From: JBBAFB01 sp041655595
Lineage (GTDB): Bacteria > Bacillota > DULZ01
Assembly (NCBI GenBank): GCA_041655595.1
Contig: JBBAFB010000049.1
Coordinates: 1-14,507 of the forward strand
Direction: 5' to 3'
Length of the DNA: 14,507 nucleotides
Shown: positions 1 to 6,315 of the stretch, in pieces
Layout of the letters: each line of letters begins with the position of its first letter
Numbering within the stretch: position 1 is the first letter of the stretch
Notes under the pieces: generated by a model
What the model saw: only the letters and a program-made list of their open reading frames with translations
Database searches by the model: none
What the model was told of the DNA's origin: nothing
Made by a program: the position numbers and the translations under genes

Positions 1-22
1 TCATCAGGTAGAGAAATTATAA
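1..22 (+). CDS. nusG: NusG, last codons only (partial, cut by window start)
   Basis: Reading codons from base 2 gives His-Gln-Val-Glu-Lys-Leu followed by a TAA stop at 20-22. This matches the usual end of the transcription elongation factor NusG, whose KOW domain typically finishes with a residue followed by QVEK and one more amino acid. nusG is the normal gene immediately upstream of rplK, and the gap to rplK here is about 50 bases. NusG binds RNA polymerase and modulates pausing and termination. Only six residues are visible, so the call rests on this short match plus gene order; a chance match cannot be excluded. Confidence 0.72.
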
Positions 23-72
23 TTTTTTTTAATGTTCTTTTTAGACGTTAATTTGTTTGAGGAGGTGGGGAA

Positions 73-495
73 ATGGCAAAAAAAGTGATAGGCTTGGTTA
101 AGCTGCAATGTCCGGCGGGAAAAGCAAATCCAGCCCCTCCTGTGGGACCGGCTCTTGGTCAGCATGGGGTTAATATTATGGGTTTCTGTAAGGAATTTAA
201 TGAAAGAACTGCTTCTCAAGCGGGGTTAATTATTCCGGTAGAGATTACTGTTTATGAGGATCGCTCCTTTAGTTTTGTTACTAAAACTCCTCCTGCCGCT
301 GTGCTTTTAAAGAAGGCTGCGGGATTAGAAAAGGCTTCAGGTGAGCCTAATAGAGTTAAAGTTGCAAAGGTATCTCGCGATAAGGTAAAGGAAATTGCTG
401 AGACCAAAATGCAGGATTTAAATGCTGCAGATTTGGAGGCGGCCATGAGAATGGTTGAAGGCACTGCCAGAAGCATGGGAATTGAAATCATTTAA
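73..495 (+). CDS. rplK: 50S ribosomal protein L11
   Basis: L11 binds the GTPase-associated centre of 23S rRNA at the base of the L7/L12 stalk and is needed for factor-dependent GTP hydrolysis and for the stringent response. The 140-residue product is full length for the family. The N-terminal domain carries the proline-rich segment around residues 19-31 (ANPAPPVGPALGQHG), the region known in the family to contact thiopeptide antibiotics. The C-terminal RNA-binding domain covers about residues 72-140 (TPPAAVLLKKAAG onward). The ATG start at 73 lies 7 bases after a clear GAGGTGG ribosome-binding site at 59-66. It follows nusG by about 50 bases, and rplA comes 52 bases later, so rplK and rplA are very probably cotranscribed. 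Confidence 0.98.
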   Translation: MAKKVIGLVKLQCPAGKANPAPPVGPALGQHGVNIMGFCKEFNERTASQAGLIIPVEITVYEDRSFSFVTKTPPAAVLLKKAAGLEKASGEPNRVKVAKVSRDKVKEIAETKMQDLNAADLEAAMRMVEGTARSMGIEII

Positions 496-503
496 TAAAT
501 TTT

Positions 504-531
504 GTGGGAGGTCTGTGACCGCTAACACCAC
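504..531 (+). promoter_or_regulatory. Candidate L1-binding mRNA hairpin (23S mimic) before rplA
   Basis: Two short helices flank an asymmetric internal loop. The outer stem is GTGG 504-507 with CCAC 528-531. The inner stem is GGTC 510-513 with GACC 517-520, closed by a 3-base loop. The internal loop has GA on the left and seven bases (GCTAACA) on the right. From memory, the L1-binding part of bacterial 23S rRNA has the same pattern, GUGGGAGG on one side and AAAUACCAC on the other, so this looks like the mRNA mimic through which L1 represses its own translation. It ends just one base before the rplA ribosome-binding site. Structure is seen; L1 binding is inferred. Confidence 0.75.
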
Positions 532-532
532 T

Positions 533-539
533 GGGAGGT
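533..539 (+). promoter_or_regulatory. Ribosome-binding site fixing the TTG start of rplA
   Basis: GGGAGGT ends 8 bases before a TTG codon at 548. No ATG or GTG in the same frame lies at a suitable distance, so this site decides the start. An identical 8-mer, TGGGAGGT, occurs at 505-512 inside the adjacent hairpin and might act as a decoy, which is speculative. Confidence 0.85.
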
Positions 540-547
540 AAATTTAA

Positions 548-1249
548 TTGCCAAAACACGGTAAGAAGTATCAGGATGCTGCGAAATTATTTGATCGCCA
601 CCAACTATATGAGATGGAAAAAGCTTTAGAATTAGTTAAAGCCACTGCTACTGCCAAGTTTGACGAAACTATCGAGATATCTGTAAGGTTGGGGGTAGAT
701 CCCCGTCATGCAGATCAGCAGGTTCGAGGTACAGTTGTCCTGCCTCACGGAACAGGTAAAACCAGAACGGTCTTGGTTTTTGCTAAAGGTGAAAAGGCTC
801 AGGAGGCTACTGCAGCCGGAGCGGATTTTGTAGGAGCAGAGGAATTAGTGGAGAAAATTCAAGGGGGCTGGGTCAGCTTTGATGTGGCTATTGCTACTCC
901 TGATATGATGGGGGTAGTAGGGAAGCTGGGCCGGATTCTTGGCCCAAGAGGCTTGATGCCAAACCCAAAAACTGGCACAGTTACTTTTGATATAGAAAAA
1001 GCAGTCAATGAAGTAAAAGCTGGGAAAATTGAGTACAGAGTGGATAAAACTTCTATTGTACATGCCCCTATTGGTAAAGCTTCTTTTGAATTAAGTAAGC
1101 TTGAGGATAACTATAATACCTTGATTGATGCACTAGTCAGGGCTAAGCCGGCAGCGGCCAAAGGTCAATATTTAAAATCTATTTACCTTTCCGCCACCAT
1201 GGGTCCGGGAATCAAGGTTAATCCGCAGCGAACGGTTAAAAGACCCTAG
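548..1249 (+). CDS. rplA: 50S ribosomal protein L1
   Basis: L1 forms the mobile L1 stalk of the 50S subunit, helps release the E-site tRNA, and in many bacteria acts as a translational repressor of its own operon. The 233-residue product has the normal family length. Recognisable segments include VRLGVDPRHADQQVRGTVVLPHGTG near residues 46-70, the typical domain-I RNA-binding region, and the strongly conserved GRILGPRGLMPNPKTGTV near residues 127-144. The start is TTG at 548, giving MPKHGKKY, the expected N-terminus. The candidate L1-binding hairpin lies immediately upstream. No gene follows for 190 bases, because the L10 leader occupies that space. Confidence 0.97.
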   Translation: MPKHGKKYQDAAKLFDRHQLYEMEKALELVKATATAKFDETIEISVRLGVDPRHADQQVRGTVVLPHGTGKTRTVLVFAKGEKAQEATAAGADFVGAEELVEKIQGGWVSFDVAIATPDMMGVVGKLGRILGPRGLMPNPKTGTVTFDIEKAVNEVKAGKIEYRVDKTSIVHAPIGKASFELSKLEDNYNTLIDALVRAKPAAAKGQYLKSIYLSATMGPGIKVNPQRTVKRP

Positions 1250-1383
1250 ACCTGCAATAATATCGGTTTGATTAAACTAAATAGAAATGCTTTTACTGTA
1301 GACAGCAGGTATCCGAGGGATTTAAAGGATTTCCGCCCGCCGAGGTTAAGCCGGAAGAACCGGAAAGTTTTTATTGGTTTTCC
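1250..1383 (+). ncRNA. Ribosomal protein L10 leader (cis-regulatory RNA)
   Basis: The 190-base gap between rplA and rplJ holds the kind of structured leader known upstream of rplJ in Bacillota. A long-range stem pairs ACCTGC 1250-1255 with GCAGGT 1305-1310. A GC-rich segment at 1333-1345 (CCGCCCGCCGAGG) matches the conserved L10-leader core as I remember it. A further hairpin pairs GGAAGAACC 1353-1361, with one bulged G, to GGTTTTCC 1376-1383, directly against the terminator stem that follows. In the family, free L10-(L12)4 complex binds this RNA and lowers rplJL expression. Exact ends are approximate; a covariance-model search would set them. Confidence 0.85.
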
Positions 1384-1384
1384 A

Positions 1385-1416
1385 GAGCCTCTATTTGTCT
1401 ATAGAGGCTCTTTTTT
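1385..1416 (+). terminator. Intrinsic attenuator in the rplJ leader
   Basis: A perfect 10-bp stem, GAGCCTCTAT 1385-1394 with ATAGAGGCTC 1401-1410, has a 6-base loop and six T residues at 1411-1416. It lies only 24 bases before the rplJ start and has no coding region to close, so it fits a regulated transcription attenuator acting with the L10 leader rather than an end-of-operon terminator. Some read-through must occur for rplJ and rplL to be expressed, unless another promoter exists that I do not see. Confidence 0.9.
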
Positions 1417-1424
1417 ATAGCTCA

Positions 1425-1436
1425 AAAGGAGGTGAT
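1425..1436 (+). promoter_or_regulatory. Strong ribosome-binding site fixing the TTG start of rplJ
   Basis: AAAGGAGGTGAT is a full-length complement to the 16S 3' end. AGGAGG (1427-1432) ends 7 bases before the TTG at 1440. In-frame codons farther upstream fall inside the attenuator hairpin and lack such a site, so they are not used. Confidence 0.93.
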
Positions 1437-1439
1437 ATT

Positions 1440-1973
1440 TTGAACAAACAAAGGCAAAAAAAGGAACAAATTGTCCAAGAAATAAAGACAAAATTAGAAG
1501 CTTCTCCATCAGTTGTTTTAGCTGACTACAGGGGCCTCAATGTAGGGCAAGTGACTGCAATGCGGGCAGAATTAAGAAATGAGAACATCGAATTCAAGGT
1601 CTTAAAAAACAGCCTGATTAATTTAGCTGCTCAAGAAATCGGCATAGATGGCTTGGATGTCTATTTAGAAGGGCCTACCGCTGTTGCTTTTGCCAAAGAT
1701 GACCCAACAGCACCGGCTAAGATTTTAGTGAAATATGCCAGGCAGTTTAAAGCCTTGGAATTAAAAGGCGGCGTGGTAGAAGGTAAAACAGTAGATTTGG
1801 AAGCTATCAAAGCATTAGCAGAATTGCCCTCACGAGAAGAATTGTTGGCACAGGTGTTAAGGGGAATGCAAGCTCCGCTGTCGGGTTTTGCCTCTGTGCT
1901 TAGCGGTACCCTTAGAAACTTTGTTTATGTTCTGGAAGAAGTACGAAAGCAAAAAGCGGAAGCTCAGGCTTAA
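1440..1973 (+). CDS. rplJ: 50S ribosomal protein L10
   Basis: L10 anchors the L7/L12 dimers to the ribosome and forms the base of the stalk that recruits translation GTPases. The 177-residue product begins MNKQRQKKEQ from a TTG codon. The N-terminal rRNA-binding domain shows the conserved VVLADYRGLNVGQ near residues 25-37 and the FKVLKNSL segment near 52-59. The C-terminal part has LPSREELLAQVLRGMQAP near 128-145, followed by the helix that binds L7/L12 dimers, ending in a charged tail. rplL follows after 48 bases with no terminator, so the two are cotranscribed. Expression is probably limited by the upstream L10 leader and attenuator, the usual autogenous loop for this pair. Confidence 0.97.
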   Translation: MNKQRQKKEQIVQEIKTKLEASPSVVLADYRGLNVGQVTAMRAELRNENIEFKVLKNSLINLAAQEIGIDGLDVYLEGPTAVAFAKDDPTAPAKILVKYARQFKALELKGGVVEGKTVDLEAIKALAELPSREELLAQVLRGMQAPLSGFASVLSGTLRNFVYVLEEVRKQKAEAQA

Positions 1974-2021
1974 GGTTGATTTAAACTATTAAATTAAAAA
2001 ATTATTTTAGGAGGTTAACAC

Positions 2022-2399
2022 ATGTCAAAAATTAATGAAATTTTAGAAGCCGTTAAAGGTATGACTGTATTGGAATTGTCCGAGTTGGTAAAAGCATTTG
2101 AAGAGGAATTTGGGGTATCTGCCGCTGCACCTGTAGCGGTAGCTGCCGCTCCAGGTGCCGGTCCTGCTGCCGAGCCCGAGGAAGAGCAAACTGAATTCGA
2201 TGTAATCATCACTGCTGCAGGTGATAAGAAAGTTAATGTTATTAAAGCAGTTCGTGAAATTACTCAACTGGGCTTGAAAGAAGCCAAAGAAGTTGTAGAC
2301 AGTGCACCCAAGGCTGTTAAAGAAAAAGTAAGTAAAGAAGAAGCAGAAGCCATCAAAGCTAAGCTGGAAGAAGCCGGTGCCAGCGTAGAAGTAAAATAA
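2022..2399 (+). CDS. rplL: 50S ribosomal protein L7/L12
   Basis: L7/L12 is the multicopy stalk protein that recruits EF-G, EF-Tu and IF2 and stimulates their GTPase activity. The 125-residue product shows the three usual parts: an N-terminal dimerisation helix pair (about 1-32), a flexible Ala/Pro/Gly-rich hinge (about 33-52), and the globular C-terminal factor-binding domain (about 54-125). That domain contains KKVNVIKAVREITQLGLKEAKE and ends EEAGASVEVK, typical of the family. The ATG is 6 bases after a TAGGAGGTT ribosome-binding site at 2008-2016. A strong intrinsic terminator begins 10 bases after the stop, which separates rplL from rpoB. Confidence 0.98.
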   Translation: MSKINEILEAVKGMTVLELSELVKAFEEEFGVSAAAPVAVAAAPGAGPAAEPEEEQTEFDVIITAAGDKKVNVIKAVREITQLGLKEAKEVVDSAPKAVKEKVSKEEAEAIKAKLEEAGASVEVK

Positions 2400-2408
2400 A
2401 TTTAAAGC

Positions 2409-2440
2409 AAAAAGCCTTTCCAACCCGGAAAGGCTTTTTT
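2409..2440 (+). terminator. Intrinsic terminator after rplL
   Basis: GCCTTTCC 2414-2421 pairs perfectly with GGAAAGGC 2427-2434 around a 5-base loop (AACCC). An A-run (2409-2413) precedes and a six-T run (2435-2440) follows, extending the stem by A-T pairs. It starts 10 bases after the rplL stop, so it probably ends most transcripts from the ribosomal protein genes before rpoB. Confidence 0.95.
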
Positions 2441-2464
2441 GTGGGGAAAGCTTTAGGGCGGAAT

Positions 2465-2582
2465 AAGGGATTAGTGGTTAGGGGTTAGTGATAAGTAGAA
2501 AGCGGAAAGCAGTAAGTGGTAAGTGGAAAGTAGAAGCAAAAAGCAAAAAGTAAAAAATAAAAAGCAGAAAGTCGAAAAAAAG
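2465..2582 (+). repeat. Degenerate heptanucleotide tandem array (about 17 units)
   Basis: Purine-rich units of 7 bases with consensus near WAGTGGW run from 2465 to 2582. Examples are AAGGGAT 2465, TAGTGGT 2472, TAGGGGT 2479, AAGTAGA 2493, AAGCGGA 2500, AAGTGGT 2514, AAGTGGA 2521, AAGCAAA 2534 and 2541, AAGTAAA 2548, AAGCAGA 2562 and AAGTCGA 2569. The register is kept throughout, except for one 6-base unit at 2528-2533. The units drift from G/T-rich at the left to A-rich at the right, where they meet the rpoB promoter. No credible reading frame covers the array. Its function is unknown to me; it may simply be slippage-derived intergenic sequence or may affect promoter strength. Confidence 0.88.
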
Positions 2583-2585
2583 TAT

Positions 2586-2614
2586 TTGACAACACTTTTT
2601 CTTTGTGCTAATAT
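2586..2614 (+). promoter_or_regulatory. Housekeeping-sigma promoter for rpoB-rpoC
   Basis: A perfect -35 box, TTGACA 2586-2591, is followed after exactly 17 bases by TAATAT 2609-2614, one base from the consensus TATAAT. The stretch just upstream is A-rich. Transcription should begin near 2621, giving a leader of about 185 bases before the rpoB ATG. It lies downstream of the rplL terminator, so rpoBC has its own supply of transcripts. Confidence 0.9.
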
Positions 2615-2713
2615 TATAAAATGCATTAAGCTAGAAGATTTTGCCTTAATAGGCATAGAATAATTGATTGAGGTAATAATAGTAAGATAAGGAATCAGTT
2701 GGCTTTACAGAAG

Positions 2714-2752
2714 AAAAGCGAGGTTTGGCAGCTTTAGTTAGACCTTGCTTTT
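2714..2752 (+). promoter_or_regulatory. Long hairpin in the rpoB 5' leader
   Basis: AAAAGCGAGGT 2714-2724 pairs with ACCTTGCTTTT 2742-2752, with one G-U wobble. The helix continues inward through TTGGC 2725-2729 with GTTAG 2737-2741 using G-U and Watson-Crick pairs, for 16 base pairs and a 7-base loop (2730-2736). Four T residues form the end of the 3' arm but no longer T-run follows, so it is a poor intrinsic terminator. A second small stem, CACC 2766-2769 with GGTG 2774-2777, lies before the ribosome-binding site. A role in rpoB control or mRNA stability is inferred only. Confidence 0.6.
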
Positions 2753-2805
2753 GGATTCTTGTTTCCACCTTTAGGTGTAAATTCATATATTTCGGGGGTG
2801 AATGT

Positions 2806-5800
2806 ATGCCGTATCCTGTGAAGGTTGGGTTTAGGGAAAGACGGACTTACGCTGCTATTGATGAAGTTCTTAATATGCCTAACCTAATCGAAGTACAAAA
2901 ACAATCTTATCAGTGGTTTATCAACGAGGGCCTGAGGGAGATGTTAAATGACATTTCTCCTATTCAGGATTTTACCGGAAACTTGGTGCTTGAGTTTGTG
3001 GACTACAATTTGGGTGTAGCCAAGTACGAAATGGAAGAATGCAAAGAACGCGACATGACCTATTCTGCTCCACTCAAAGTAAAAGTTAGACTCATTAACA
3101 AGGAAACGGGTGAGGTAAAAGAGCAGGAGGTTTTTATGGGGGATTTTCCCTTAATGACGGATAAGGGAACCTTCATTATTAATGGTGCAGAACGTGTGAT
3201 TGTCAGTCAATTAGTACGTTCACCGGGAGTTTATTATACTGAGCAGTTGGATGCCAGTGGAGTAAAGCTGTTTGGGGCAACTATTATTCCTAACAGGGGA
3301 GCCTGGCTGGAAATTGAAAGCGATGTAAATAAAAATATTTATGTCAGGGTGGATCGCACCCGTAAGATTCCGGCCACGGTTTTAGTCAGGGCTTTGGGCT
3401 ACAATTCCAATAGCCAAATACTTGAATTGTTTAACGAGGACCCCAGTATCCAGATTACCCTAGAGAAGGATAACTCCGACAATGAGGAAGAAGCCTTAGT
3501 AGAAATCTATAAAAGGCTTCGCCCGGGGGAACCCCCCGCAGTGGAAAGTGCCCGTTCATTGTTGAACACCCTTTTCTTTGACCCAAAAAGATATGATTTG
3601 GGTAATGTAGGGAGATATAAGCTCAACAAAAAGCTGCAACACGGAGTCCTCTATAGGGAAGATGACCAAGGTAGAAAAAGCTTTATTCAGCATTTGACCA
3701 AAGAAGATATTATTGCTTCTTTGCAGTATTTTGTGTCCCTAATGAACGGGGAAAAAGAACCGGATGATATTGATCATTTGGGAAACAGACGCCTGCGTTC
3801 GGTGGGGGAGCTTTTGCAAAATCAATTTCGCATTGGTCTGTCCCGGATGGAAAGGGTTGTTCGGGAAAGAATGACGATTCAAGATGTGGAGGTTATTACG
3901 CCTCAGGTTTTGATTAATATTCGTCCGGTTGTGGCGGCAGTGAAGGAATTCTTTGGTTCCAGCCAGCTATCCCAGTTCATGGATCAGACAAACCCCTTGG
4001 CTGAATTAACCCATAAAAGGCGTTTGAGTGCCTTGGGCCCCGGGGGTTTAAGCAGGGAGAGGGCCGGCTTTGAGGTGCGGGACGTGCACCATTCTCACTA
4101 TGGCAGAATGTGTCCCATTGAAACACCGGAGGGCCCCAATATTGGCTTGATTGGCTCTTTGAGTACCTACGCCCGTATTAACGAGTATGGTTTTATCGAA
4201 ACTCCTTACCGAAAAGTGGATAAGGAAAAAGCAATGGTTACGGATGAAATAGTTTACCTGACTGCCGACGAAGAAGACGAGTATGTTATTGCACAGGCCA
4301 ACTCACCTTTAGACAGCGAGGGCCGTTTTGTTAATAATAAGGTGGATGCTCGTTATGGCAGGGAAATTTTAGTAGTGCCTGCAGAGCAGGTTGATTATAT
4401 GGACGTTACTCCAAAGCAAGTTTGGAGTGTGGCCACCGCTTTAATACCCTTTTTGGAACATGATGATGCTAACAGGGCCTTAATGGGGGCTAATATGCAG
4501 CGTCAAGCGGTTCCTTTGTTAAGGGCCGAGGCTCCCTTAATCGGGACCGGCATGGAGTGGAAAACCGCCCGGGATTCCGGAGTCATGAGTATTGCTAAAA
4601 GCCCCGGCGTAGTTGAAAAGGTATCTTCCCGGGAGATAGTTATTAAAACAGATGCCGGTGAACCGGAAAAATATAAATTATTAAAATTTTCTCGTTCAAA
4701 CCAGGGCACTTGCATTAACCAAAAGCCCATTGTAAAAAAAGGTCAAAGGGTTGTAGCCAATGATGTAATTGCAGACGGGCCATCAACGGACCTGGGTGAG
4801 CTGGCTTTGGGCAGAAATGTTTTGGTTGCCTTTATGACTTGGGAAGGCTACAACTATGAAGATGCCATCCTGATCAGCGAAAAACTGGTTAAGGAAGATG
4901 TGTTTACTTCCATTCATATTGAGGAATATGAATGTGATGCCAGAGATACCAAATTAGGCCCCGAGGAAATTACCAGGGATATCCCCAATACTGGGGAGGA
5001 GGTTCTTAAAGACCTGGATGAGCGGGGAGTAATCAGAGTAGGGGCGGAAGTCCGCCCAGGCGATATTTTAGTCGGCAAGGTTACTCCCAAGGGGGAAACG
5101 GAGCTGACTGCCGAGGAAAGGCTTTTGAGAGCTATTTTTGGGGAGAAGGCTAGGGAAGTTAGGGATACTTCCTTGAGAGTACCTCATGGAGAAACGGGTA
5201 AAATTGTGGATGTAAAAATCTTTTCCAGGGAAAATGGAGACGAGCTGGCACCCGGCGTTAATGAGCTGGTGAGAGTCTATGTAGCCCAAAAAAGAAAGGT
5301 TTCCGAAGGAGATAAAATGGCCGGCAGACACGGAAATAAGGGTGTCATTTCCAGAATTTTGCCTGAGGAGGATATGCCCTTTTTACCTGATGGTACCCCT
5401 GTGGAGATTGTTTTAAATCCTCTCGGGGTTCCTTCCAGGATGAATATTGGCCAAGTATTGGAGGCTCACATGGGCTTGGCGGCCAAGGCATTGGGAATCC
5501 ATATAGCAACACCGGTTTTTGACGGTGCCACCGAAGATGATATACAAGTAGCACTTCATGAGGCGGGACTGCCTGCTTCGGGAAAAACTCAATTAAGGGA
5601 TGGGCGTAGCGGTGAATTCTTTGATAACGAGGTAACCGTGGGCTATATGTATGTTTTGAAGCTGGCTCACCTGGTAGATGACAAAATTCATGCCCGCTCA
5701 ACAGGCCCTTATTCTTTAGTTACCCAGCAGCCCTTGGGCGGTAAAGCCCAGTTCGGGGGACAAAGATTTGGCGAGATGGAGGTTTGGGCCTTAGAGGCCT

Positions 5801-6258
5801 ACGGAGCTGCCTACACATTGCAGGAGATTTTAACAGTTAAGTCCGATGATGTGGTGGGCAGGGTGAAAACCTATGAAGCAATTGTCAAGGGAGATAATGT
5901 TCCTGAGCCGGGGGTGCCGGAATCCTTTAAAGTGCTGATAAAGGAATTGCAAAGCCTGGGTTTGGCAGTGAAGGTCTTATCCGACGGTAATTTGGAAATA
6001 GAAATCAAGGAAGATGAAGAAGATATTGGGGAAGCCGCTAAGGAATTGGGTTTAGAATTACAAAGTGAGGGCCCCATTAGGAGAACTGCCAGAGAAGATG
6101 AACAGGAAGAAGCTGAGGATGAGGATTTTAGCGACCTGGAGATTGATCAACTGGAGCTAAATGAAGATGATGAAGAAAATGATGAAGCTGAGGATGACGA
6201 GGTTGATCTTGATCTTATCGGGGACGAAAACGAACCCTTTTACGATGATGAAGATTAG
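2806..6258 (+). CDS. rpoB: DNA-directed RNA polymerase subunit beta
   Basis: RpoB forms one pincer of RNA polymerase and, with RpoC, the active centre. The ATG at 2806, after GGGGGTG 2794-2800, gives a 1150-residue protein starting MPYPVKVGFRERRTY. Visible in order are the N-terminal lobe (ERVIVSQLVRSPGVYY), the rifampicin pocket around residues 386-411, and IETPEGPNIGLI after it. Next come DTKLGPEEITRDIPN, the active-site GDKMAGRHGNKG with Lys837 and Lys845, and GQRFGEMEVWALEAYGAAYTLQEILTVKSDD near the end of the conserved part. Rifampicin-contact residues, including Asp393, His403 and Ser408, are those of sensitive enzymes. After about residue 1096 there is a 54-residue tail with 33 Asp/Glu and no Lys or Arg. 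rpoC follows 57 bases later. Confidence 0.98.
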   Translation: MPYPVKVGFRERRTYAAIDEVLNMPNLIEVQKQSYQWFINEGLREMLNDISPIQDFTGNLVLEFVDYNLGVAKYEMEECKERDMTYSAPLKVKVRLINKETGEVKEQEVFMGDFPLMTDKGTFIINGAERVIVSQLVRSPGVYYTEQLDASGVKLFGATIIPNRGAWLEIESDVNKNIYVRVDRTRKIPATVLVRALGYNSNSQILELFNEDPSIQITLEKDNSDNEEEALVEIYKRLRPGEPPAVESARSLLNTLFFDPKRYDLGNVGRYKLNKKLQHGVLYREDDQGRKSFIQHLTKEDIIASLQYFVSLMNGEKEPDDIDHLGNRRLRSVGELLQNQFRIGLSRMERVVRERMTIQDVEVITPQVLINIRPVVAAVKEFFGSSQLSQFMDQTNPLAELTHKRRLSALGPGGLSRERAGFEVRDVHHSHYGRMCPIETPEGPNIGLIGSLSTYARINEYGFIETPYRKVDKEKAMVTDEIVYLTADEEDEYVIAQANSPLDSEGRFVNNKVDARYGREILVVPAEQVDYMDVTPKQVWSVATALIPFLEHDDANRALMGANMQRQAVPLLRAEAPLIGTGMEWKTARDSGVMSIAKSPGVVEKVSSREIVIKTDAGEPEKYKLLKFSRSNQGTCINQKPIVKKGQRVVANDVIADGPSTDLGELALGRNVLVAFMTWEGYNYEDAILISEKLVKEDVFTSIHIEEYECDARDTKLGPEEITRDIPNTGEEVLKDLDERGVIRVGAEVRPGDILVGKVTPKGETELTAEERLLRAIFGEKAREVRDTSLRVPHGETGKIVDVKIFSRENGDELAPGVNELVRVYVAQKRKVSEGDKMAGRHGNKGVISRILPEEDMPFLPDGTPVEIVLNPLGVPSRMNIGQVLEAHMGLAAKALGIHIATPVFDGATEDDIQVALHEAGLPASGKTQLRDGRSGEFFDNEVTVGYMYVLKLAHLVDDKIHARSTGPYSLVTQQPLGGKAQFGGQRFGEMEVWALEAYGAAYTLQEILTVKSDDVVGRVKTYEAIVKGDNVPEPGVPESFKVLIKELQSLGLAVKVLSDGNLEIEIKEDEEDIGEAAKELGLELQSEGPIRRTAREDEQEEAEDEDFSDLEIDQLELNEDDEENDEAEDDEVDLDLIGDENEPFYDDED

Positions 6259-6315
6259 GCTTGAAAATTGTTTATAGTAAGTTAGCCTTATTCTAAGGAA
6301 GGGAGAGAGATCTTC

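Noticed and set aside
1268..1297. Possible promoter (TTGATT with TTTACT or TTTTAC) in the rplA-rplJ gap
   Set aside because: The -10 match is poor and the position falls inside the L10 leader, whose stem begins at 1250. A start here would delete the 5' arm of that stem.
1374..1439. Upstream in-frame extension of rplJ by 22 residues
   Set aside because: It would run through the attenuator hairpin. The TTG at 1440 has an ideal ribosome-binding site and gives the normal L10 N-terminus.
2465..2582. Heptad region considered as a CRISPR array or IS remnant
   Set aside because: There are no spacers or long conserved repeats, and no transposase reading frame or terminal inverted repeats. Units are only 7 bases and directly adjoining.
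2725..2805. Upstream in-frame extension of rpoB by 27 residues
   Set aside because: The extension starts inside the leader hairpin, has no ribosome-binding site, and is not homologous to RpoB N-termini. The ATG at 2806 has GGGGGTG before it and gives MPYPVKVGF.
3961..4050. Antibiotic resistance changes in RpoB (rifampicin) or, at rpsL, in S12 (streptomycin)
   Set aside because: RpoB contact residues (Leu388, Ser389, Gln390, Asp393, His403, Arg406, Ser408, Leu410) and S12 Lys43, Lys88 and Pro91 all match sensitive enzymes.
5345..5701. Open reading frame of 118 codons on the - strand inside rpoB
   Set aside because: It is antisense to the highly conserved active-site region of RpoB and its translation resembles no family; the coding signal belongs to rpoB.
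6286..6298. Small hairpin CCTTA/TAAGG before the rpoC ribosome-binding site
   Set aside because: Five base pairs with a 3-base loop, mostly A-T, is easily expected by chance and has no further support.
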